A stretch of 5,819 nucleotides of DNA from an uncultured Sphingomonadaceae bacterium (GTDB taxonomy: Bacteria; Pseudomonadota; Alphaproteobacteria; Sphingomonadales; Sphingomonadaceae), in assembly GCA_946480515.1 (NCBI GenBank), contig CAMLKX010000126.1, positions 1-5,819 on the forward strand, given 5' to 3'. Below, piece by piece: positions 1 through 5,819 of this stretch; within the stretch, counting starts at the first letter, position 1; the number at the start of each line of letters is the position of its first letter. The notes beneath the pieces are model-generated. The model searched no databases and was not told the origin of the DNA. It saw only the letters and a program-made list of their open reading frames with translations. The position numbers and the translations under genes are program-made.

Positions 1-442
1 TTCGCTGCTGCTGAAGGAATGCGGCGTAAGACTGGGGGTTGAACCGGCCATCGAGCCCGCGAACTGCGGGGATGTTGGCGATCTCCGCGTCGACCAACCG
101 GCGCGACAACGCTATGTCGTGTCGTTCTGCGAAGGCGGTCACCGCCATTTCCTGCACGAGACCGTTGACGATCTGATCGAAGTTTCGGAGCAGGTCCGCG
201 CGCTGAACCTGCGGGTTCTCCTGCCGCAGCCGGCTGAGCTGCTGATCGATGGCCGCGCTGATATCCTGCTCGGTCAAGGACTTTGATCCGACCCGCGCAA
301 CTTCACCCCGGCTCCCGAACCCACCAGGCGCAATATTGCTGATGTCGGTGGCTGCGAAGGAGATAGCGATCGCCACGACGAACGCGACAAGGATCGCGGT
401 TCCGAGACGGGACTTGGAAAGGCGGCGGAACGAAGCAAGCAT
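1..442 (-). CDS. SurA/PpiD-like periplasmic peptidyl-prolyl isomerase, N-terminal part (cut by window edge)
   Basis: An open minus-strand frame of 147 complete codons starts at the ATG at 442-440 and runs off the left edge with no stop. An in-frame TAA at 454-452 makes this the first possible ATG; the Shine-Dalgarno is poor. The protein begins with a short basic stretch (FRRLSKSR) and one membrane segment at about residues 14-31, then a periplasmic part. It contains RVGSKSLTEQD (50-60) and IPAVRGLDGRFNPQSYAAFL (124-143), typical of the SurA-N-like domain of PpiD-family foldases, which sit in the inner membrane and assist folding of exported proteins. The catalytic parvulin domain would lie beyond the edge, so isomerase activity is not shown. 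It is transcribed away from tpiA. From memory, trp genes often follow this gene in sphingomonads; that cannot be checked here. Confidence 0.85.
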   Translation of the reverse strand, partial: MLASFRRLSKSRLGTAILVAFVVAIAISFAATDISNIAPGGFGSRGEVARVGSKSLTEQDISAAIDQQLSRLRQENPQVQRADLLRNFDQIVNGLVQEMAVTAFAERHDIALSRRLVDAEIANIPAVRGLDGRFNPQSYAAFLQQQR

Positions 443-546
443 GCGTCCGCTTTAGGAGGGCCGCCGCGCATCGGCAAGGAGCCGGAGGGGGATCGCTGGC
501 GCGCCTTGGCACCCGCTGCTAGTGGCCGCCGCAAACGGGGTGATTC

Positions 547-1302
547 ATGAAACGACGCAAGTTGGTTGCCGGCAACTGGAAGATGCACGGACTTCGCTCG
601 GATCTGGGCGAAGTCACGGCGATCTCCATGGCCGCGGAGAGTGTCCGGGGTGTCGACGTGGCGCTGTGCCTGCCGGCAACGCTGATCGAACGGGCGTGCC
701 GTGCACCTGCGGGCTTTGCGATTGGTGGGCAGGATGTGCATGCGGCTGATAAGGGCGCGCATACGGGCGACATTTCGGCCGCGATGCTGCTTGATGCGGG
801 CGCGACCCTGACGATTGTCGGCCATAGTGAACGGCGCGAGGCGCATTCGGAACAGGATTCAGACGTTCGGGCGAAGGCGGAAGCGGCGCTTTCAGCTGGG
901 CTCAAGGTGATTCTGTGCTGCGGGGAATCGATCGAGGTCAGGGAGGGGGGCAGGGCCGTTGTGACCGTTTCCGACCAGCTCGACGCATCCTTGCCCGGTG
1001 CAGTGACCGATCCGGCACGCTTTGCTGTCGCCTATGAGCCGATCTGGGCCATCGGAACGGGCAAAATTCCAACCATGCTTGACATCCGCGAGATGCACTC
1101 GGCGCTCCGCCAGCGGCTGATTGCCGCGTACGGACCGGTGGGGAATGAGATCCGCATCCTCTACGGTGGATCGGTCAAACCCTCGAACGCGGCGGAGATC
1201 TTCGCTGTCGAGGACGTCGATGGCGCGTTGGTCGGAGGGGCTAGCCTGAAGGCGACTGATTTCATCCCGATCATCGAAGCGGCAGCTTGCACAGCGCGTT
1301 GA
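547..1302 (+). CDS. tpiA: Triosephosphate isomerase
   Basis: This 251-residue cytoplasmic enzyme interconverts dihydroxyacetone phosphate and glyceraldehyde 3-phosphate in glycolysis and gluconeogenesis. It is full length for the family and keeps every key residue: Asn10 and Lys12 in AGNWKMHG, the electrophile His93 in VGHSERRE, the catalytic base Glu164 in AYEPIWAIGTGK with the mobile phosphate-gripping loop 6 (about 166-174), and the phosphate-binding YGGSV (206-210) and GGAS (230-233). The ATG is fixed by an in-frame TGA at 541-543; a weak GGGG at 537-540 serves as ribosome site. It is the first gene of a plus-strand run with secG and pyrG, an order familiar in Alphaproteobacteria, and diverges from the PpiD-like gene. 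No defect is visible. Confidence 0.98.
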   Translation: MKRRKLVAGNWKMHGLRSDLGEVTAISMAAESVRGVDVALCLPATLIERACRAPAGFAIGGQDVHAADKGAHTGDISAAMLLDAGATLTIVGHSERREAHSEQDSDVRAKAEAALSAGLKVILCCGESIEVREGGRAVVTVSDQLDASLPGAVTDPARFAVAYEPIWAIGTGKIPTMLDIREMHSALRQRLIAAYGPVGNEIRILYGGSVKPSNAAEIFAVEDVDGALVGGASLKATDFIPIIEAAACTAR

Positions 1303-1327
1303 AACAACTCCGTTCCACCGCTATCTG
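1299..1327 (+). promoter_or_regulatory. Possible secG promoter overlapping the tpiA stop codon
   Basis: TTGAAA at 1299-1304 (5 of 6 to the sigma-70 -35 box) is followed after exactly 17 bp by TATCTG at 1322-1327 (only 3 of 6 to the -10 box). The -35 box overlaps the tpiA stop. It would start RNA near 1334, leaving a leader of about 27 nt before secG. The weak -10 makes this tentative; read-through from tpiA may be the main source of secG mRNA. Confidence 0.3.
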
Positions 1328-1360
1328 CCAGCCTAGACCGGATTTCCCGAAAGAGTATTG

Positions 1361-1753
1361 ATGTTTACCTTCCTGCTGATCGTCCAGACGCTAGTCGCCA
1401 TCTCACTCGTGTCAGTCATCCTGATGCAGCGGTCGGAAGGCGGCGGGCTCGGCGTGGGCGGCTCTTCATCGGGATTCATGACCGCGCGCGGCGCGGCCGA
1501 CTTCCTGACCCGGTCCACCGCGGTGCTTGGCGGCCTGTTCATTCTCCTGTCGATTGCGCTTGCAGCAGTTGCCGGAGTGTCACGGGAGGCACCGGAGATC
1601 GATACGTCGCTTGCGCAACAGCCGGCAGCTCCGGCACAGGGTTCACCGCTCGCGCTTCCGCCGCTCGCGCCGTCGGCGCCAGCGACGAACGGTTCAGCTG
1701 AGCCGGCTGCGCCGGCACCGGTAGAAAACGGCGCGGTGCCGCTCGCTCAATAG
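1361..1753 (+). CDS. secG: Preprotein translocase subunit SecG
   Basis: SecG is the small accessory membrane subunit of the SecYEG channel and assists SecA-driven export of unfolded proteins. The ATG at 1361 is chosen over an adjacent in-frame TTG at 1358 because SecG proteins usually begin MFTFLL..., and AAAGAG at 1349-1354 lies 6 nt upstream. The 130-residue product shows transmembrane segment 1 at about 2-22, the conserved cytosolic loop QRSEGGGLGVGG (23-34) ending in SSSGFMTARGAADFLTR, and segment 2 at about 53-72. After that comes a 58-residue Ala/Pro-rich tail (73-130) with no recognisable fold; such tails are common in alphaproteobacterial SecG and look disordered. It lies 58 bp after tpiA and 67 bp before pyrG, probably in the same transcript. 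Confidence 0.96.
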   Translation: MFTFLLIVQTLVAISLVSVILMQRSEGGGLGVGGSSSGFMTARGAADFLTRSTAVLGGLFILLSIALAAVAGVSREAPEIDTSLAQQPAAPAQGSPLALPPLAPSAPATNGSAEPAAPAPVENGAVPLAQ

Positions 1754-1772
1754 AATAATTTGCGGGATGCGA

Positions 1773-1806
1773 TTCGCCGCCTTGCGCGCGCACCGCTTCG
1801 CCGCCT
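1773..1806 (+). repeat. 10-bp direct repeat in the pyrG leader
   Basis: TTCGCCGCCT occurs at 1773-1782 and again at 1797-1806, a period of 24 bp, in the 67-bp gap between secG and pyrG. The second copy ends 14 bp before the pyrG ATG. The context is GC-rich, so chance is possible, but the copies are perfect and sit where a leader or operator element would be expected. No function is known. Confidence 0.4.
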
Positions 1807-1808
1807 AA

Positions 1809-3455
<1,647 letters not shown>

Positions 3456-3475
3456 CGCACTCGGGTGACGCTGGA

Positions 3476-3500
3476 TTGATGCGCGGCTTGCTCCTACATA
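3476..3500 (+). promoter_or_regulatory. Possible trxB promoter of Caulobacter housekeeping type, near-leaderless
   Basis: TTGATGC at 3476-3482 matches the Caulobacter housekeeping -35 TTGACGS at 6 of 7 positions. After 10 bp, CCTACATA at 3493-3500 matches GCTANAWC in its CTANAW core. The published spacing range is 10-14 bp. A start about 7 nt past the -10 box would fall at roughly 3506-3508, on or just before the trxB ATG. This is a match by eye, with no expression evidence. Confidence 0.42.
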
Positions 3501-3507
3501 GCCGGCC

Positions 3508-4473
3508 ATGAGCAACTCGATCTCCACTCGTCTTCTCGTGCTCGGTTCGGGCCCAGCGGGATTGACCGCCGCAATTTACGCGGCTCGCGCCGGACTGCAG
3601 CCGGTCGTCGTCCAGGGCATCCAGCCTGGCGGCCAGCTGACCACCACGACCGACGTCGAGAATTATCCGGGCTTCCGCGACGTCATCCAGGGGCCGTGGC
3701 TGATGGAGGAGATGCAGGCGCAAGCCGAGCATGTCGGCACGAAATTCATCTGGGATCATATCTCATCCGCGGACCTGTCGCGGCGTCCGTTTCATCTCAG
3801 AGGAGATGGCGGCACGGATTACTACGCCGACACGCTCGTCATCGCGACGGGTGCCCAGGCCAAGTGGCTCGGGCTTCCGTCCGAAGAGGCGATGAAGGGG
3901 AAGGGCGCGTCAGCCTGCGCGACCTGTGACGGATTTTTCTACCGCGGCAAGAAGGTGGCGGTGATCGGCGGCGGCAATACCGCGGTCGAGGAGGCGCTTT
4001 ACCTCACCAATCACAGCCATGATGTGACGCTGATCCACCGGCGTGACAGCCTCCGGGCGGAAAAGATCCTGCAGGACCGCCTGTTCGCTCATCCGCAGAT
4101 CCGGATCATCTGGAATCATGAGGTGGCCGAGTTTGTCGGCGGAGGTCAGCCGGAAGCATTGGTCGGGCTCGATGTTAAGGATACGCGGACCGGTGCGGTT
4201 CAGCGCATCGCCGTGGATGGCGCGTTCGTTGCCATCGGCCATAAGCCGGCAACCGAGCTGTTCATGGGCCAGCTCAAGCTTGATGAAGACGGTTACATCA
4301 AGGTGGAAACCGGGACGACCCGGACGAACATTGATGGGGTGTTCGCCTGTGGCGATGTTATGGACAAGATCTACCGCCAGGCGGTGACCGCGGCAGGCAC
4401 CGGCTGCATGGCGGCACTCGATGCCGAGAAATATCTTGCGGAACAGGAGTTTGAGGCGCTCGCCGCAGAGTAG
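3508..4473 (+). CDS. trxB: Thioredoxin-disulfide reductase
   Basis: This cytoplasmic flavoenzyme of 321 residues passes electrons from NADPH through FAD and a redox disulfide to thioredoxin. Domains run in the usual low-molecular-weight order: FAD-binding GSGPAG (13-18), [15 protein letters not shown] (41-55), VIATGA (111-116), the redox-active pair Cys137/Cys140 in ACATCDG, NADPH-binding GGGNTA (154-159) with the 2'-phosphate-recognising HRR (177-179), then FACGDVMD (279-286) and [14 protein letters not shown] (290-303) closing the FAD domain. It is intact and NADPH-specific by motif. An in-frame TAG at 3499-3501 rules out an upstream start. No Shine-Dalgarno sequence precedes the ATG, which fits the possible near-leaderless promoter. 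It follows pyrG by 52 bp on the same strand. Confidence 0.97.
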   Translation: MSNSISTRLLVLGSGPAGLTAAIYAARAGLQPVVVQGIQPGGQLTTTTDVENYPGFRDVIQGPWLMEEMQAQAEHVGTKFIWDHISSADLSRRPFHLRGDGGTDYYADTLVIATGAQAKWLGLPSEEAMKGKGASACATCDGFFYRGKKVAVIGGGNTAVEEALYLTNHSHDVTLIHRRDSLRAEKILQDRLFAHPQIRIIWNHEVAEFVGGGQPEALVGLDVKDTRTGAVQRIAVDGAFVAIGHKPATELFMGQLKLDEDGYIKVETGTTRTNIDGVFACGDVMDKIYRQAVTAAGTGCMAALDAEKYLAEQEFEALAAE

Positions 4474-4553
4474 GTCCAAGGAGCCCCGGTCGATAACCGC
4501 GATGCCTTCCGTTCATCTCATCTCGACTATCCTTGGCCCGTTCCGGTCAACCT

Positions 4554-4558
4554 AGGAG
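4554..4558 (+). promoter_or_regulatory. Ribosome binding site of the zinc-ribbon gene
   Basis: AGGAG lies 9 nt before the ATG at 4568 and is the clearest Shine-Dalgarno sequence in the window. It decides the start and supports this short frame being a real gene, in contrast to the SD-less pyrG and trxB starts. Confidence 0.75.
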
Positions 4559-4567
4559 ATACACACG

Positions 4568-4861
4568 ATGCTTTGCCCGACCTGCAAGACGCCACTCACC
4601 ATGTCGGAGCGGCAGGGGATCGAGATCGACTATTGTCCGACTTGCCGGGGCGTGTGGCTGGACCGCGGGGAACTCGACAAGATCATCGAGCGCAGCGCCG
4701 CCCAACAGGCTGCGCCGCCGCCGCAACCTCAGGCTCCGCCGCCGCAGCAACAGCCATGGGGCAATTCGCCTCAGCAGCCGTGGGGTGACCCGCACCACGG
4801 TCATGGCCATCACGGCTACAAGAAGCGCCGGAAGAGCTTCCTTGAGGAACTGTTCGACTAA
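4568..4861 (+). CDS. zf-TFIIB-type zinc-ribbon protein with Pro/Gln linker and His-rich tail
   Basis: A 97-residue protein of three parts. Residues 1-42 form a zinc ribbon with CPTC (3-6) and CPTCRGVWLDRGELDKIIE (23-41), the pattern of the zf-TFIIB family (COG3809-like): two CxxC pairs that would bind one zinc ion, followed by the characteristic GVWLDRGEL. Residues 44-75 are a Pro/Gln/Ala-rich linker that holds QQPWG twice, 8 residues apart (61-65, 69-73). Residues 76-83 are HHGHGHHG, a possible second metal site, followed by a basic KKRRK (85-89) and an acidic end FLEELFD. The family's function is not established; nucleic-acid or protein binding is only a guess. It lies 94 bp after trxB with its own strong ribosome site and ends at a hairpin terminator. 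Confidence 0.88.
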   Translation: MLCPTCKTPLTMSERQGIEIDYCPTCRGVWLDRGELDKIIERSAAQQAAPPPQPQAPPPQQQPWGNSPQQPWGDPHHGHGHHGYKKRRKSFLEELFD

Positions 4862-4866
4862 GATAG

Positions 4867-4895
4867 AGGCCGCTGGCGGACCCCCCCAGCGGCCT
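4867..4895. terminator. Bidirectional hairpin terminator between convergent genes
   Basis: AGGCCGCTGG (4867-4876) and CCAGCGGCCT (4886-4895) form a perfect 10-bp GC-rich stem with a 9-nt loop. It begins 6 bp after the zinc-ribbon stop and ends 24 bp before the stop of the minus-strand gene. There is no long T-run on either side, so it is a weak intrinsic terminator at best, but position and stem quality favour termination or 3'-end protection for both genes. Confidence 0.75.
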
Positions 4896-4918
4896 ACTTA
4901 CCTCAACGTATTGGCAGC

Positions 4919-5563
4919 TTAGCCGGTCACGACATAAATATGGGTCACGGTCTGGGTGCGGGCATCGATCTGCACCACCCGGCCATCGACCCAACGATGA
5001 TAAACCCCGTTCGAATCCGGGAATTCGCGGCGGTACGATGACGGAAGCGTCGGCAGATTACCGATGATGTTGACCCGTTCACCAACCCGCAGGCAATTGT
5101 CGCTGCCAAGGATGCTGCCAAGGATCGACGTCATGCCGGTCCGCGCAACGCAGGCATAGCTGACCTCGTTGTAACGGGGATAGTTGTTATCGGCCCAGCC
5201 ATAACGATCATCATAGCGATCGTAGGCGCCGTTGTCGGCCACTCGTAATTGTTGCCGAACCTGGCGGATGCGGTTCTGCAGCTCAGAGCGCTCAGCCCGT
5301 GTGAAGCCGTTGTAGCTGTATTGCTGTTCAAGGTCGCGCAGGTAGCGCAGCTCGCGACGCACCGGGCGAGCTTCGGCGCGGGTAATGGTCCCAGCCTGAA
5401 TGCCGGTCTGGAGCCGCCGCTCGAGCAAGTCGATGCGGTTGTTGATGCTGACGCCGGAATTCCACTGGCCGCTATTGTAGCCGCTGGAGCCCGGATATTG
5501 CGCAGCTGTTGGGGTTCCCGCCACCGCAATGAGGGCGGCGGCTGTAAGAATGTACGCTTTCAT
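4919..5563 (-). CDS. Exported protein of unknown function with a charged helical repeat region
   Basis: The start is the ATG at 5563-5561, chosen over a longer frame because it begins a clear signal peptide (MKAYILTAAALIAVAGTPTAA, probable cleavage after Ala21) and because GGAG (plus-strand 5571-5574) lies 7 nt upstream. The product has 214 residues. Residues 40-108 are rich in Arg, Gln, Leu and Glu and look helical, possibly coiled-coil, with two related units sharing TRAE (61-64 and 88-91). Residues 111-133 are Tyr/Asp/Asn-rich. The C-terminal part (about 136-214) has a possible disulfide pair, Cys138 and Cys157, the short repeat SILGSILGSD (146-155), and a probable beta-rich end with YHRWVDGRVVQID (188-200). 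I do not recognise a named family; similar exported proteins seem common in sphingomonads. Location is periplasm or outer envelope by inference. Confidence 0.85.
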   Translation of the reverse strand: MKAYILTAAALIAVAGTPTAAQYPGSSGYNSGQWNSGVSINNRIDLLERRLQTGIQAGTITRAEARPVRRELRYLRDLEQQYSYNGFTRAERSELQNRIRQVRQQLRVADNGAYDRYDDRYGWADNNYPRYNEVSYACVARTGMTSILGSILGSDNCLRVGERVNIIGNLPTLPSSYRREFPDSNGVYHRWVDGRVVQIDARTQTVTHIYVVTG

Positions 5564-5614
5564 GACGCTACTCCGAAATTGCTTTCGTAGTCGTCCCAAC
5601 GAAGCAGGCCCCAA

Positions 5615-5632
5615 GATGTTTCGACATCGAAA
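5615..5632. repeat. Overlapping inverted repeats in the divergent intergenic region
   Basis: TTTCGA-CA-TCGAAA (5619-5632) is a perfect 6+6 bp inverted repeat. It overlaps a second one, GATGT-TTCG-ACATC (5615-5628), a 5-bp stem with a four-base TTCG loop. GATGTTTC (5615-5622) also recurs inverted as GAAACATC at 5703-5710. The element lies 55 bp upstream of the minus-strand gene's start, in the position of an operator or a leader hairpin. No regulator can be assigned. Confidence 0.4.
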
Positions 5633-5711
5633 AGGCGGCAGGCCCGATAGTGGCGCCGACGGGGACAGAACAACGCTATGAACAGTTCGGCTGATCCATG
5701 ATGAAACATCG

Positions 5712-5736
5712 GGAACCTATTGCCGGTCTCGACGAT
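5712..5736 (+). promoter_or_regulatory. Possible EcfG-type general stress promoter before the right-edge gene
   Basis: GGAAC at 5712-5716 is followed after 16 bp by CGAT at 5733-5736. The alphaproteobacterial EcfG/SigT consensus is GGAAC-N16/17-CGTT, so the match is full at -35 and 3 of 4 at -10. RNA would start near 5742, giving a leader of about 23 nt that contains AGGGA (5748-5752) before the ATG at 5765. The mismatch keeps this tentative. Confidence 0.35.
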
Positions 5737-5764
5737 CTTAGCGCTCTAGGGATGTGGGTGTGGC

Positions 5765-5819
5765 ATGCGTGTGATTGCCTTCCTCTTCGTGCTGCTTGCG
5801 CTTGCCAGCCCGGCTCGGG
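5765..5819 (+). CDS. Start of an exported protein, cut by the window edge
   Basis: Only the first 18 codons are visible: MRVIAFLFVLLALASPAR. One Arg followed by a strongly hydrophobic stretch and a SPA end is a good signal-peptide pattern, suggesting secretion or lipid anchoring just downstream. An in-frame TAG at 5747-5749 excludes an earlier ATG start. Possible ribosome sites are AGGGA (12 nt away) or GGGTG (4 nt away), neither ideal. The mature protein lies outside the window, so its function cannot be named. It diverges from the exported protein at 4919-5563 and may share control with it. Confidence 0.55.
   Translation, partial: MRVIAFLFVLLALASPAR

Noticed and set aside
498..505. GGCGCGCC palindrome in the PpiD-tpiA divergent gap as an operator.
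   Set aside because: An 8-bp GC-only palindrome is expected by chance in DNA of this composition, and nothing else marks it.
506..525. TTGGCACCCGCTGCTA upstream of tpiA resembles a sigma-54 promoter (TGGCAC...TTGC).
   Set aside because: The GG and GC dinucleotides are separated by 8 bp instead of the required 10, and the -12 element lacks TTGC. As a housekeeping promoter the spacing to GCTA is also too short.
274..905. Minus-strand open frames opposite the start of tpiA (to 846 and 905).
   Set aside because: They lie antisense to a certain gene, have Arg/Ser/Pro-rich shadow composition, and conflict with the PpiD-like frame at 1-442.
1751..1759. TAGAAT/AATAAT after secG as a -10 box for pyrG.
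   Set aside because: No -35-like sequence lies 16-18 bp upstream. The AT-rich patch is short and includes the secG stop codon.
4476..4536. CCAAGGA (4476-4482) and TCCTTGG (4530-4536) after trxB as a terminator.
   Set aside because: The stem is only 7 bp, with a 47-nt loop and no T-run, so it is not a credible intrinsic terminator.
5668..5683. GAAC-N8-GAAC resembles the alphaproteobacterial SOS (LexA) box.
   Set aside because: The known box is GAAC-N7-GAAC (period 11). Here the spacing is 8, one base too long, and neither flanking gene looks like a DNA-repair gene.
5698..5819. An open plus-strand frame beginning ATGATGAAACAT runs to the right edge.
   Set aside because: Its translation is Cys- and Trp-rich with no recognisable pattern, while the overlapping frame from 5765 gives a clean signal peptide.

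Overview
The window is GC-rich and densely coding, and looks like the chromosome of an alphaproteobacterium, most likely a sphingomonad (order Sphingomonadales). That placement rests on the order tpiA-secG-pyrG with a PpiD-type foldase gene running the other way in front, on the Ala/Pro-tailed SecG, and on protein style (for example the secreted Arg/Gln-rich helical protein near the right end). No rRNA, tRNA, CRISPR array, insertion sequence or other mobile element was seen.

Layout, left to right. Positions 1-442 hold the 5' part of a minus-strand gene for a membrane-anchored SurA/PpiD-like periplasmic folding factor, cut by the window edge. A 104-bp divergent gap follows. Then come four plus-strand housekeeping genes with short gaps of 58, 67 and 52 bp: tpiA (triosephosphate isomerase), secG (Sec translocon subunit), pyrG (CTP synthase) and trxB (thioredoxin reductase). 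After a 94-bp gap lies a small plus-strand gene for a zf-TFIIB-type zinc-ribbon protein with a Pro/Gln linker and a His-rich tail. A GC-rich hairpin between converging genes probably terminates transcription from both sides. On the minus strand, 4919-5563 encodes an exported protein of unknown function. A 201-bp divergent intergenic region rich in small inverted repeats follows, and a plus-strand gene beginning with a probable signal peptide runs off the right edge.

The four central genes serve unrelated core functions: glycolysis, protein export, CTP synthesis and thiol redox balance. Their shared strand and short gaps suggest co-transcription, with possible internal promoters before secG and trxB. 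Two of the starts (pyrG, trxB) have no recognisable Shine-Dalgarno sequence. At trxB a Caulobacter-like promoter match would place the transcript start almost on the ATG.

I see no strong evidence of a novel system. The most unusual items are the two uncharacterised small proteins, the putative leaderless trxB start, and the structured divergent region at 5564-5764, which includes a possible general-stress (EcfG-type) promoter.
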